A stretch of DNA of 64,000 nt from Kryptolebias marmoratus (GCF_001649575.2 NC_051446.1:20349605-20413604), one strand, 5' to 3'; shown: positions 55,253-63,859, numbered from the stretch's first letter. Made by a program: numbers and translations. Notes: generated by a model from the sequence alone, not told the origin.

Positions 55253-58200
55253 TGCAGTTGTTTGGGGAAGACTTCAGCTTTTGGAGCAAACTTTAAAACA
55301 TACAGTCAAATCCTATTCCTAAAACGAGGGGAGAGGGGCGTGACCAGACTGAGGAAGATTTCCGACTTCATCACTCACGTACACGATCCCCCCTTCTTGG
55401 ATGAATTTCAGATATATCCAGCCAAAGCAGAGGGAAGGGTTAGTTTGATTTATCTCCTGTTGGCAAGCTTCCACGCATATAGTAAACTAATTAGATTGGC
55501 ATTTTGCCTGAATTTGTCCAAGAGACAATTGTCTCTCGTTCAGAGTATCCCCCCTTTTTTTTAAAGTTCCACTTGAAGAGAAGATAAATGACAAGCTGAT
55601 TTATAGAGGCCCATCCTTAGACATCCGTTTTGCCACATTGTGAAGAAAAGTCTTTTATTTTTTTTTGTTTTGGATTTGCTGACCTTTACCTTTACACTCC
55701 TGGAGGTCTTTACATGCAGGACTGTTAGCCTGAAGGGCAATAAACGATATGTGAAGCTGCTCCAGCGTCATTTTTCATTCACGTCAATAGTAACCTGTGC
55801 ACGGGACAAAATCAAGACTGTACCTCCTGTTTCTCTGGAAGCTACAGAGAGCTCTTTTCACACAGCCATAAAAAATAAAATAAAAAATAGGAGGAAAAAT
55901 CGCGGTAACTGTGCAACATCAGTTCGTTTTGTTTAGTTCTACACCATCAGATTAATAAAGTGTTGCATCACAGTTATGTAGGCTTTGTCTGTCTTTACAG
56001 AACTTGAAATAATCTGGATTTTTATGTTTCATCATTTTATTTTCAGACTTACTTTAATTCCTATGACGCTGTTCACAAAACTAGAGAAATCCTCTTATTC
56101 TTCAGCCCTGCCCTCATTAGTGCTCATAAAAGAAAAGCTGCGGCTGCTACTGCGGCTGTTTTTAATTTATTTGAAAATGCTTTAACCCACTCTTTCGTTT
56201 TTTTGTTTTTTTTTTAGTAATGGATGTCACCGACATCATAACGGGCAAAATGGACGACGAGGACAAGCAACACTTCATCCCGTTTCAGCCGTGAGTGCAT
56301 TTTTGGCGCAGCACAAAACAAATAACGTTCATTCATTTCTCTGCGCTTTCTTTGCCTGTTTTTATGTAAAATATCCGACTTACGGCAGTTGTTGGTTATC
56401 TTTTTTTTTTTTCCTCCAAGTTTAAAACTTTTGACACCACATTTGCAGGGATTGCAAGACAGTAGTTCTTCCCTATTCCCCCATGACTCAATTAAGGCAA
56501 TCTTATTACCTGCCACCATTTTTTTTTTTTTGTAAGTCAGAATAACTTCTTTCCCTAATGCGATTTCCTGCATAATTGAAAATCCTTCAGATTGAAGTAG
56601 TTTAGCTGGCAGATCACCTCGCTTAAAGGTTTTATCTGCGCGTATAAGTAATGGAAATTAGAGCCGTTCATTGTGAGGAGAGCAGGTTCTACAAGGGCTT
56701 ATTTATGTCTAAATGTGATTATTAGCCACTGAAAAACCCAGCAAGTTTAAAAAAAAAAAGGAAAAAACTGGGTTTCGTGATTCATTAAGGCATGTGTTTT
56801 TAAAGCCCGCAAAAGCAATAAGTGAAAGAGCCATTTAGAGAATTTCACCCAGTGATGTTCTTTGGGTTTTGGTCGTTCAAATGGAAATGGAAAACTGGCT
56901 TTTAGAAATGCACTTTATGGATGAAAATCTTTCTTGGTTGTTTTTCTCGAACAATTCTTAAATGTAGGTCTGAGGCTGGAATGAACGCTGTCTTCACGTT
57001 TAAGTAACGCGCAGAAAGGGAAATTTGATGTTGGTATGAAAAGATGAAGCCTGAAAGCAATTATATTCAAAATGAAGGATCTCAGTTTAATCTACCGTTT
57101 ATCAGGAAAAATCAGTTTTGAGTTCTAATTTGTGTTTATGCATTTGCAGTTATCTTTTAATTAAATTTTATATATTAGAGTTTGATTTACAGTTTAAATA
57201 AATGAACCTAAAATTGTATTTCTATAGAGTTTTAAATAAATTGTGCCACTTTGTCTTTTTTCGTTCAATTTTTGACCAATTCGTACGCAAATATAAAAGA
57301 TATATCTTTTATTAGACACTTGGGGGTCATCTGTGTTGCAGTGGCTGTCCTTAAATGTTTTGCTTTATAAATATAGTTCTTCTTTTATGCTTTTTTCCTT
57401 GCTTGGATTGTTTTTTTGGGATTAGGGCTGGAGGCAGTAAAGACAGTCTGAAGTATTGATTATATGGAGGCATCCATCAGCATCAAACTCAAGTCCCTCA
57501 GGCTGGTTTTCAACTAATGCAAGTCCACTTGTGTGCAGGCAATAACACTGAGCAAATGCTGATTGATTGAAAAGTTAATGTGTGATAGCATTTAAAAAAA
57601 GTGAAGTTGGCGTTCTTAAAAGGCAGAAAGTTCGGATTTAGAAGTTAGCGTTTTTAACAAATAAACATTTCATCGTTTACTGCTTCGCTTCACCACCAAA
57701 TAAGTGTTTGTTCGTTATGCCGTCTGTTATTTTCCTGCTACAGTAAAGCTCCAGGACCAGAAAGACGAGCTCGAACGTTGCATTGCTCCACGTATTTGTT
57801 AAAGTGCTCCAAAGTGGCAGCAATTTGCTGTCAGGACAACGAGGAACAGTTTGGTCTTTGTGCTGCTCGAGCTTTGCTCCTGTAGAGTTTATATTAAACA
57901 GAGTAACTTTGTGATGAAGCGTAATACACTAAAGATTTTAATCTTTTATGCTGCAGCTGCATTTACAGTTTATAGTTTCTTTTTTTTTTTACGATCATCT
58001 TTCTGTTTTTGTATGTGATGAATGTGATCAGGTGTCAGCTCGTGTCATCTTTTTGACCAATCAGCATGTTACATCATCTTCGATGGCTCTGGATTGTTAA
58101 CTCTTTGGAGAACGACACTCATCTCTTAGACTGTATATATATTAAAGACCAACAGGGAAGCTGGTTCTATTCCAGCTTCAGCTTCTGAGTTTCACTTGGA

Positions 58201-61200
58201 GTTTAGATTTTTATGGTTAATGGTCCATCTGCATTGGTTGCATACCCACAATCCTTCACTCGAAGAAACTGAAGTAGACTAATTGTGCTCTTCATTCAAA
58301 CATTACCAATATTTTTTTCTGAATTTTGATTTTTTTTTAAGGATCTTCTGATCTTCTGTCTCACACACAGCTGCCACTCTGCATTGCTTTCCAAATAACA
58401 TCTTATCTTCTGTTTCAATAAATTCACTTATGAACCCTTAGGAAGTCTAAACCACTCAGACTTATTTTTCTTTTACTCCCCAAAAGCATTGTGATAATAA
58501 ATGTCATATACTTGATTTTACGTTTTGCTGTTTCAGATTTTAAGTCCTACAGTTTGACAACTGGGAGTCGATTGAGTGGCGATTTGGATTCTAAAACAGG
58601 CCTCATTTCCTAAATGATTATTTTTCTGTCTCTTTTGTGACCCATCCTGCTCACTTTTAACCGCTAACAAGTGGCGTTTGTCTTTGTCATAGTGTTTGCA
58701 TCACTCCTTGGTGTGTCTCTTTTCTCCCACACTCTCTTCCTTTGTGTCTCGCTCCTCTCCTCACGACCTCCTCCTGCTCCACTCCCGCCGTCTCTTTTTT
58801 GCCCCACTGTGCCGTTTGCCCGTCGTGTGCGTACTGCAGGCTAACGCTGGACGATGCCGTTCGCCACAAGCAGCTCAACATCTCCCGTTTCTCACCCAGG
58901 GTGGCAGGGGAGAACGACTTCCTCCAGACGGTCATCAACAAAGTTATCACCGCCAAAGAAGTCAATCACAAAGGCCAAGGTACGGGCGGCACGCAGGGAA
59001 CGAGACAGAGGAGGAAACTCATCACCCAGCTGCCAAACTTCATTAAACTTAATTAGGTTGCTAATCTGTATGATTACATATATAAAACCAGGACTTAATG
59101 AAATCCCTTCTGAGTCCAAAGAATTACATGCTTTAACGTTTGAGAGGAGTCTTCTCAATTGTCACCAAATCCACCACAATGCTTCATTAGCATCAGGCTA
59201 AGCAGAATATCCTTAAAATCACAATGTGCACACTTGTAGAAAAGAAATCCCTTTCGGTAATCACATAAGACCCACTAAAAGTGTTTCACTCTGTCTGTAA
59301 TTTCACTGTATCTTGTTTGTCCCCCCCCCCCCCCCCTCCCTTTTTCAATCTGTAGCGTAAAGCTGTGGCAGTCAGCAACACGGTGCAGGTGTGAGTAATA
59401 CGAAAACATAGCGATCGGTTCAAATCCCCTGCCTCGTGCCTCTGCTTTACTCTGTTTGTTTCCACATCTGTATCTGACTGTTCAACGCTGACTCACTCAG
59501 GCACAATAGAGGCTTAAAATAGCTGTCACAAATTTGAATCTGTGAGCGACGTGGTGCGGTGCCGCCTTTGTTCGCTCTGTGGAGGACGGTTTTAAATTTA
59601 ACACAGATCTTCTGCTAAGTTGCAGCCCGTGTGTAGAAAAGGACCAGATAAAGTAAATGTTATTTACAGATTGCTGCCAAGCTTTTAATACTCAAAGCAT
59701 AAACATATGTTTGTTTTTTTCCCCATAACTCTGCATACCTCCACACAAGCTCATGGGAAGGAGCCGTGTCGTTTGATTGTATGCAGAGGTCTTTATGTGT
59801 GTAATGCAGGCAATCATGGAGAAGAACAAGGGAGCAGGAAGCTTTGATTTGATTTGCAGGAGGTTTTATAATCCTCACACCTTCATGCTGTTACTGGCTG
59901 CCGTTTGCTCAGTTTGTCTAAAGGTTGCACCTCTTGGAGGCCAGATTTTGTCTTACATGTTCTGCTAAAAAACAAGAAACAAGAAAATTACAGACAGAGG
60001 ACAGCGTCTCTTTCAAGTAGTACACCACTTTACACTTCTACTGGGTCATAAAATGATCATAAGGTCAATGTTTTGTATGTGTTTTAAAACAACAGAAGTT
60101 TTGCAAAGTGCTCTACTGTCAAGTAAAATCAATTTACCTAAAAGGTAGCAGAATATAAACAAAAGACAATAAAACAGAAAAATTACAAGTGCAACAAAAT
60201 ACAAATAATCTATGGAGATATTGTTCTTTTTTGTCATTCAAAAAAGAAGAAAAAAAGAAGAGTTGGTGCAAATATGGAGAAGTTAATCTGCCCGCACAGA
60301 TTTGGGACAGCCACTGCTTTTATTAATGCCAATCCCGGAACAATAAGGAGACGCTGGCTGGTCGTTCCAGTTGGGAAAATCAAGGCGAGGTGTAGTAAAC
60401 CGAGCCTGGCTGACATACAGTGCATTATAATAGTGTAATTGAGAGGCGATATGGCCTTTTACTGTCCTACTTCAATGCAGTATTTACAATATATATTAGA
60501 AGACTTACTCCAAATGTCAAGTGGGTTTATGAATTTTCTTCCTTTTGTTTTTTTCTTCCCAAAACTCTGATAACGAAAGTCCAACACGTAATCAACCTAT
60601 AGGAAACATCACACATGACCTTTTAACATGTTTTATTTAAAAGCTGTACTTTCAGCTGTAAAATATACTGGAAAAGCAATATAATTGTCCCATATTCCAA
60701 TAATAATAAAAAAAAACATATTTGTTTTTTGTGCTTACTTTTTTAATTACGGTTCATAGCAAAAATAGTCGCCCACGTTTCCATGACTACAGCATCTCAG
60801 AAATCCGCCTGTAGGTCTTTTTGAAAATGCCGTTAATAATTTGTCCTCGGCGGTTAGAGGAGCAGTCTTTTGGCCGTCTGCTGGGAGGAGGGGCGACCGT
60901 TGTCGCGCCCGATGAAGATGTACTTGTATAAATGTCAGGTCTGCCCCCGACCCACGCTGGGGTGGAATGGCGGCGCACCGAGAGCAGCTGTTTCGGTCGC
61001 GCTCGCATATCAAACGGCCCCCAGCTCGGCTAGCGGGGAAGGTGTCACTCATAACTAAACGGCGTCTGCAAAGTGAAAGCAAATAAAGACTCAGAGTTCG
61101 ACAGAGGCCTTTACTCGGTTACACGCGCGCCGAAATCCTGACAGAGCTGCGCGCGCACACTCCTGTCCCGAGTTAATATATTTTCCTAATCAAATCCCTT

Positions 61201-61862
61201 CTGGTAGATTCTATTTAGTGTCTCACCCCAGAGCCATTACATGTCACTCTGACAAATGCCAGAGGAAATCACAAGAAGAAATCTGTTTTTAGTGTTGTCC
61301 CGAGGCACTTCTTCTTTTGTGCTGTCCTCTCATTATGTTATCTCTGGTCTCCCACTTGGCTTTTCTTGATTGCATCACCAAGGCCTGTGGGTGACGCTGA
61401 AGCTGCTTCCCGGAGACATCCATCAGATAAGGAAGGACTTCCCTCACCTGGTGGATCGATCGACAGCCGTGGCTCGAAAGATGGGCTTCCCTGAGATAAT
61501 TATGCCAGGTTGAGTATTTTAACAAGGCTCCCATTTTGCTTCATTAGTCTGAAAGATTTTTACAAAAAGCTGCAAAATGTTCTAATTACAGTTTTGATAG
61601 GATTAGTTATGAAATCGAGTGAGTCAGGTGTGAATATTTGCTTCAAAATGTCTAATTTTGCCACTGAAAACTGAACACACTCTTTAGAGCCAAGGAGCGG
61701 CAAGGGTTTCTCACTTCTTTTCATTTTTTCTCTTAAGGTGACGTCCGAAACGACATCTACGTGACTCTGGTTCTGGGGGATTTCGACAAGGGGAGTAAGA
61801 CGACACCCAAAAATGTGGAGGTGACCATGTCCGTGTATGATGAAGATGGCAAGAAGCTTGAG
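22758..61862 (+). CDS. dock1 (DOCK180), 5' part: 14 coding exons
   Basis: Dock1 is an atypical guanine nucleotide exchange factor that activates Rac with ELMO in engulfment, cell migration and myoblast fusion. The window codes for residues 1-462 (482 in the long form). In order these are an N-terminal [14 protein letters not shown], an SH3 domain (about 9-70; [37 protein letters not shown]), the DOCK N-terminal helical region, and the first ~40 residues of the DHR-1 (C2-like, phosphoinositide-binding) domain ([19 protein letters not shown]). I checked the reading phase at every junction and all 14 exons join without a shift. Segments such as RRPFGVAVMDVTDI and [17 protein letters not shown] fit DOCK1 better than DOCK2 or DOCK5. 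The DHR-2 catalytic region is beyond the right edge. Confidence 0.97.
23398..24010. mobile_element. hAT-like non-autonomous element (remnant)
   Basis: The ends are short near-inverted repeats, GTCAAACC at 23398 and GGTTTTGAC at 24002. The right end, GGGCCGGATCTGGCCC followed by ACGAGCCTTGG, resembles termini of hAT-type repeats found in many vertebrates. There is no transposase coding. It lies about 600 bp inside dock1 intron 1. Confidence 0.4.
24228..24410 (-). repeat. Family A repeat, rearranged partial copy
   Basis: It contains GGCGGCCATCTTGAATTGGGTTGG, then CTCAGCTACTACCACAGCA, then a second GGCAGCCATTTTGAAATGG. This is an internally rearranged or dimeric minus-strand copy. Confidence 0.65.
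24765..24880 (-). repeat. Family A repeat, end fragment
   Basis: It contains AGTTGTAGAGGTGCATTCAG, then TTCATGAGATATTTTGG and TAACAGAGCAGAACG, matching the start of Family A in minus orientation. It is followed by a CGTACAGAGACGGAGGCGG tail. Confidence 0.6.
29450..29669 (+). mobile_element. LINE-type 3' tail with (GGAT)n end
   Basis: It contains TTTCCTCCCACAGACC, AGGTTAATTGGTAACTC, GACTTGCGACCTGTCCAGGG, CCCCCACCTCTCGC and GAAGCGGATAGAGAAAATGG followed by GGATGGATGG. This matches the widespread teleost LINE (L2-like) 3' tail or a SINE sharing it. No coding capacity. Confidence 0.6.
33598..33617 (+). repeat. (GT)n microsatellite
   Basis: About 10 units of TG/GT. Confidence 0.9.
36229..36820 (+). 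repeat. Family A repeats, two copies in tandem
   Basis: Unit 1 is degraded (TTGTCTGTGCGTGTTTG, CAAGATGGCCGCCATGG). Unit 2 begins CTGTTTGTCTGTTAGCAAAA at about 36469 and ends GCATTCCTTCCAGGAATC, then GCTAGCCCTTTAATT. The join again follows GGCATCAATC. Confidence 0.85.
38634..39165 (+). repeat. Family A repeat interrupted by a MITE
   Basis: The left part (TTTTATTGAGGTAAATTCTG to GCTTTAACACAAAGCATA at 38698) and the right part (CTCAAAGTGCCAACACATCT to AAGATGATCTTAATATAAAA) are adjacent in intact Family A copies. A 346 bp element separates them. Confidence 0.7.
38699..39044. mobile_element. TA-flanked MITE (ATTATAAGGCGC type)
   Basis: 346 bp with related ends: TTTTCCGTACTGGATTATAA on the left and, on the opposite strand of the right end, TCGTAATTTCCAGACTATAA. 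It contains ACCGGACTATAAGGCAC and CGGATTATAAGGCGCAC. TA at 38697-38698 and at 39045-39046 fits a target-site duplication of the Tc1/mariner superfamily. There is no transposase. Confidence 0.7.
41331..41490 (-). repeat. (GGAT)n microsatellite, 40 units
   Basis: 160 bp of ATCC on the plus strand. Both strands give artefactual repeated-peptide open frames. It sits at the 3' end of a minus-strand LINE fragment, so it is probably an expanded LINE tail. Confidence 0.97.
41491..41880 (-). mobile_element. LINE reverse-transcriptase 3' fragment (broken)
   Basis: The minus strand includes [20 protein letters not shown], which resembles the region after the reverse transcriptase core of common teleost non-LTR retrotransposons (YLGVLF.S.GRMERE). 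The plus-strand complement includes CATGACAGACCGGAGCAAC and TCATCTCCCGCTCCATCC. It is frameshifted and 5' truncated. Confidence 0.7.
43412..43443 (+). repeat. (AAT)n microsatellite
   Basis: About 10 units of AAT/ATA. Confidence 0.9.
44913..44996 (+). CDS. dock1 exon 2 (SH3, first part)
   Basis: The acceptor is ttctttaag/CAATC, an AAG acceptor, and the donor is CATGAAG/gtgaga. Phase 1 to phase 1. It reads [19 protein letters not shown] and then TVHILETHE, the ALYDY-like core and RT-loop region of the SH3 domain. Confidence 0.95.
45663..45703 (+). CDS. dock1 exon 3 (SH3, WYRG segment)
   Basis: 41 nt with acceptor ccccattag/ACTGG and donor AAGAAG/gtaagt. Phase 1 to phase 0. It reads (D)[13 protein letters not shown]. 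The residue before WYRG is Asp here, whereas the human protein has Gly (EGWYRG). Confidence 0.95.
45803..45858 (+). CDS. dock1 exon 4 (end of SH3)
   Basis: 56 nt with acceptor cctcctccag/GGCAT and donor GCAGCGG/gtcagt. Phase 0 to phase 2. It reads [19 protein letters not shown]; the GIFP..YI block closes the SH3 fold. Confidence 0.95.
46243..46339 (+). CDS. dock1 exon 5
   Basis: 97 nt with acceptor caccgcag/GCAAAAG and donor TATGTG/gtgagt. Phase 2 to phase 0. It reads [20 protein letters not shown] and then [12 protein letters not shown], the start of the DOCK N-terminal region that packs with ELMO in family structures. Confidence 0.95.
46369..46408 (+). repeat. (AC)n microsatellite
   Basis: About 20 units of AC, 30 bp after the exon 5 donor. 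Confidence 0.95.
47080..47228 (+). CDS. dock1 exon 6
   Basis: 149 nt with acceptor tctgaatag/GGGGAC and donor GGCAACAA/gtgagt. Phase 0 to phase 2. It reads [20 protein letters not shown], then [20 protein letters not shown] and VTSKIDYGN. Confidence 0.96.
47391..47483. other. Assembly gap (93 N) in dock1 intron 6
   Basis: A run of N between ctgggggtg and tgtgtggggtgg. The flanks are G-rich. The reading phase across exons 6-7 is intact, so no dock1 coding sequence is missing here. Confidence 0.99.
47721..47856 (+). CDS. dock1 exon 7
   Basis: 136 nt with acceptor tcacgccag/GTATTTG and donor GAGAAG/gtgagc. Phase 2 to phase 0. It reads [20 protein letters not shown], then [20 protein letters not shown] and IQEEK. 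Confidence 0.96.
49742..50393 (-). mobile_element. Tc1-like DNA transposon, internally deleted
   Basis: Terminal inverted repeats of about 51 bp: 49742-49792 (AAATGGAGCCACATTTGTTA...) and 50343-50393 (its complement, ..TAACAAATGTGACTCCATTT), with about five mismatches. The minus strand holds a transposase C-terminal remnant, [17 protein letters not shown], the region of the last catalytic acidic residue of Tc1/mariner DDE enzymes, running to VYGSSTCY and a stop at about 49920. The N-terminal and central transposase are missing. A 60-bp palindrome (50225-50284) marks the deletion junction. It is not autonomous. Confidence 0.8.
50225..50284. repeat. Perfect 60-bp palindrome
   Basis: CTGGTTGCTCGCAGGTGTTG at the left end is exactly complementary to the right end; the dyad centre AGGC/GCCT lies at 50254/50255 with no loop. 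It lies inside the Tc1-like element at the point where transposase sequence passes into the 5' non-coding end. Confidence 0.95.
51231..51797 (+). repeat. Family A repeats, two copies in tandem
   Basis: Unit 1 runs from TTGTGTTTGTTTGTCTGG to about 51440 and unit 2 from CTCAAAATATCCCCTGACCC to the terminal ATATGCATTCCTTTCAGG. It ends 169 bp before dock1 exon 8. Confidence 0.8.
51966..52123 (+). CDS. dock1 exon 8
   Basis: 158 nt with acceptor tccccgacag/TCTCAG and donor TTTATCAG/gtgaac. Phase 0 to phase 2. It reads [20 protein letters not shown], then [20 protein letters not shown] and [12 protein letters not shown]. Confidence 0.96.
53129..53210 (+). CDS. dock1 exon 9
   Basis: 82 nt with acceptor ttcattacag/TGAGAAC and donor TTCACG/gtgggt. 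Phase 2 to phase 0. It reads (S)[20 protein letters not shown] and NLRAVFT. Confidence 0.96.
53586..53721 (+). CDS. dock1 exon 10
   Basis: 136 nt with acceptor ctcttcag/GACTTG and donor GTGGCAG/gtaaat. Phase 0 to phase 1. It reads [20 protein letters not shown], then [20 protein letters not shown] and PFGVA. Confidence 0.97.
54085..54410 (+). repeat. Teleost interspersed repeat (CAAAGCGCTTTACA type)
   Basis: It contains GCACTTATATAGCGCTTTAT, CCAAAGCGCTTTACACTACA, CACCCATTCATCCACACATT and TGTCTTGCCCAAGGACACAA, then a tail ending CTGAGCCACTGCCGCCC. This pattern is very common in fish genomes. It has no coding capacity, and I cannot assign its class with confidence. Confidence 0.65.
55198..55249 (+). 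repeat. Compound (CA)n(TA)n microsatellite
   Basis: About 7 CA units followed by about 19 TA units. Confidence 0.95.
56218..56290 (+). CDS. dock1 exon 11
   Basis: 73 nt with acceptor ttttttttag/TAATGG and donor TTTCAGCC/gtgagt. Phase 1 to phase 2. It reads (V)[19 protein letters not shown] and IPFQ. Confidence 0.96.
56291..58839 (+). other. dock1 intron 11
   Basis: No gene or clear mobile element. It is AT-rich, with short poly-T and poly-A tracts. Confidence 0.8.
58840..58979 (+). CDS. dock1 exon 12, with two in-frame acceptors
   Basis: The donor GGCCAAG/gtacgg follows 58979. Two acceptors fit the phase. The distal site, gtgcgtactgcag/GCTAAC, starts the exon at 58840. The proximal site, cgtttctcacccag/GGTGG, starts it at 58900. 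The proximal form gives [20 protein letters not shown], matching the common DOCK1 form. The distal form adds exactly 60 nt, [20 protein letters not shown], with no stop. The proximal pyrimidine tract overlaps the inserted coding sequence. Confidence 0.93.
60780..61160. promoter_or_regulatory. CpG-dense block inside dock1 intron 12
   Basis: CpG is frequent here (gttgtcgcgcccg, atggcggcgcaccg, tttcggtcgcgctcgc, ttacacgcgcgccg, gctgcgcgcgcac), while the flanks are AT-rich and nearly CpG-free. It ends about 220 bp before exon 13. It could be an internal promoter, the body of an inserted gene copy, or a GC-rich repeat; sequence alone does not decide. Confidence 0.45.
60787..61008 (-). CDS. Unidentified small ORF in CpG-dense block
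   Basis: A 73-codon frame from ATG at 61008, on the strand opposite to dock1. It is Arg/Ser/Pro-rich, contains [20 protein letters not shown], and ends with [19 protein letters not shown] before TAG. I do not recognise it. A second overlapping frame on the same strand (60747-61082, 111 codons) is also open, which is common in GC-rich DNA. In mammals the minus-strand gene INSYN2A lies within DOCK1, but in a later intron, and this ORF does not resemble it as far as I recall. Confidence 0.2.
   Translation of the reverse strand: MRARPKQLLSVRRHSTPAWVGGRPDIYTSTSSSGATTVAPPPSRRPKDCSSNRRGQIINGIFKKTYRRISEML
61383..61508 (+). CDS. dock1 exon 13
   Basis: 126 nt with acceptor gcatcaccaag/GCCTG and donor ATGCCAG/gttgag. 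Phase 1 to phase 1. It reads [20 protein letters not shown], then [20 protein letters not shown] and MP. It immediately precedes the DHR-1 core. Confidence 0.96.
61738..61862 (+). CDS. dock1 exon 14 (start of DHR-1)
   Basis: 125 nt with acceptor ttctcttaag/GTGACG and donor CTTGAG/gtacgt. Phase 1 to phase 0. It reads [20 protein letters not shown], then [20 protein letters not shown] and LE, the first beta-strands of the C2-like DHR-1 domain. It is the last dock1 exon I can find in the window. Confidence 0.96.
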
Positions 61863-62885
61863 GTACGTCTGAGGAATGGAGCATATTTCTCCGGTCTCGG
61901 CTCCTTCTCAGCATTCAGAACACAAGTGCTGTAACCAATTGGTCTCTCGGACAGCCTTTGATTTACCCGGCTCGCTTTAATCTCACACAGCTCAGCACTC
62001 TGCCTAACTGACCAGGACTCCCATAAAGTTGTGTGATACACAGGCCGTACTGTAAGCCTCTGCAGCCTGTCAGCAGTATTAGTGCTTTACGTTTGATCGA
62101 GTAGCTTCAAATTTGACCTCACCAGTACGGAAATTCCCCTTTGTCATCATCAGAGTCATTTAAAGCACCGAGCCTGCGGACAGGCGCTGTGGCCACCATG
62201 GGAATGAGTTGCATTACATCACATTTCTTATTGGTTAATTAGTTGAGCTAATGAAGTTAGCTGTATGGTTGCTCTTTTAAAATGTACTAAATCATTAGCA
62301 GTTCTTAGCGCAGCAACCATATAATTATATTTTGGGAGCTTGTGAGCAAATACTGATGTAATTTTACTTATAAAGTTCTTGTTGTCTTTGTTAACAGGGC
62401 ATTTCATCATTTGAGTTTGTAGCTTCCTAACAGTGTTTCCTTTCAAATGTTTCTAAAAATAAAAATCAGCAGCAAATAAATAATTATTATAGTTGCAAGT
62501 TTAAGAATTAAAAGTGAAGTTTTTCTGCGGAGCTCTGTCTACCTTTTAAACCCTGTGCCAATCCAGCAGTCTCTAAAGTCCTAATGTAGCTTTTGTTTCA
62601 TCCAGAGTCTCAGTAACCCCCTTTTTTTTTTGTCTCCTCGCGTTTAATTATTGACGCTCCCTGTTGACTTCTTGGTCGGAGTCGTTCATAAGTTAATAGA
62701 GGATATGAGAGGTTTAGAACAGTCAAATCTGGAGGAAAGAACTGGAACAGAGCGAGCGCTCGCTTCTAATGAAGGTTCGGTTCTGAAGTTGTGTGGAACG
62801 TATGCATGTGTGCTGAGCTTAGACCGTGTGTATGTTGGTGGTGCTGAGGCTGTTAAATACATCAGGAGCTGAGTTAACTTTTAGA

Positions 62886-63272
62886 CAGTGGTGGAGAAAG
62901 TACTCAAACAATGTACTTAAGTAAAACTACCACATTAACATTTGTACTTAAGTAAAAGTAAGAAAGTACTGGCTTTTAAAACTACTTAAGTATTAAAAGT
63001 AAAAGTACTTGTCGACTGTATTACCTAAAGGCTAATACAATGTCCTTAAGTGTACCTATCGTATTTAATTTTAATACATCAGTAATGTACCATTTTAATG
63101 AACAATGCTGACGATTTGTTGCTTACAGCTAATGAAAACATGACATTTCTGATTAGATTTCAGATCAATAAAAAACATATTGCAGGCATGTGGGTCTAAT
63201 GAAAACAGCCCGGCGTCAGACGAGTTTAACAGGGATGGTTACTCAAGTAAATGTAACTAGTAGTACCCACAT
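62886..63272. mobile_element. MITE-like repeat (ACTTAAGTAAAAGTA type)
   Basis: It begins CAGTGGTGGAGAAAGTACTC and has many ACTTAAGTAAAAGTAC-type units. It ends ACTCAAGTAAATGTAACTAG then TAGTACCCAC, the rough complement of its start (GGTGG..AGTA / TAGTACCCAC). This resembles a widespread teleost non-autonomous DNA element. There is no coding. Confidence 0.55.
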
Positions 63273-63431
63273 TTGAACATAAACAACAACACCAGTAGCC
63301 TTAACATGCTCAAGGTGCCGTACTGCTATAGTCCTCTTTTAGTTAACATTAGCTGTATCCAACAGTTTAACTCAACTCAGTCGGTTAGTTTGGGGGAAAA
63401 AACTGAAAAGTTTGCGTTTTTCTGGTTTGCT

Positions 63432-63538
63432 GCTGTTACGTCGAGACGCGTTCCCCCATCAGATACAGTTCCCCCTACACGGCAAAAAGACGCAGGGGGA
63501 ACTGTATCTGATGGGGGAACGCGTCTCGACGTAACAGC
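63432..63538. repeat. Perfect hairpin, 45-bp arms and 17-bp loop
   Basis: The left arm 63432-63476 (GCTGTTACGTCGAGACGCGT...) is exactly complementary to the right arm 63494-63538; the loop is ACACGGCAAAAAGACGC. The arms are CpG-rich in an AT-rich neighbourhood. It is probably a very short, recently inserted fold-back element. The same peptide is read in both directions, as expected of a palindrome. Confidence 0.95.
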
Positions 63539-63859
63539 TGCCATGATTCTAACATACACCTGAGCATCTCTGCACAGCAGCAATTAGCTAAGCAAACTGT
63601 GTAAAACAAGTGTAGAGCTTTAATATTAGCTGAAGTCACGTTTGTTTTATAAGCCTGAAAAACATTATAAAATGGACCATCGTTTAGCTAGCCATTAGCC
63701 TAGCCTTGACAAAGACTTTACCATTGTCTCCATACTCCATGCTCTATGACTGATAACTATTAAAGTGAACAAAACTTCAAAAATGACCAGCCTATCTGTT
63801 TAACACAAAACTGTCTGACTAGCTAAATTTTGGGAGCGTAATGTTGTGTGTTTTTATGC

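Larger units (their letters stand above)
53722..56217 (+). other. dock1 intron 10
   Basis: Non-coding. It contains a teleost interspersed repeat (54085-54410) and a compound (CA)(TA) microsatellite (55198-55249). Confidence 0.85.
58980..61382 (+). other. dock1 intron 12
   Basis: Mostly AT-rich with no recognised repeat, apart from a poly-C tract near 59322-59336 and a CpG-dense block at about 60780-61160 that is described separately. Confidence 0.8.

Noticed and set aside
59357..59390. Exon-like ctgtag/CGTAAAGCTG..GTGCAG/gtgtga in dock1 intron 12
   Set aside because: In the phase required after exon 12 it gives an immediate TAA. Exon 12 also joins exon 13 perfectly without it. It could at most be a poison exon, for which I have no evidence.
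22758..61862. Assigning the plus-strand gene to dock2 or dock5
   Set aside because: Exons 5-14 ([55 protein letters not shown]) follow DOCK1 closely, whereas DOCK5 differs in several of these segments.
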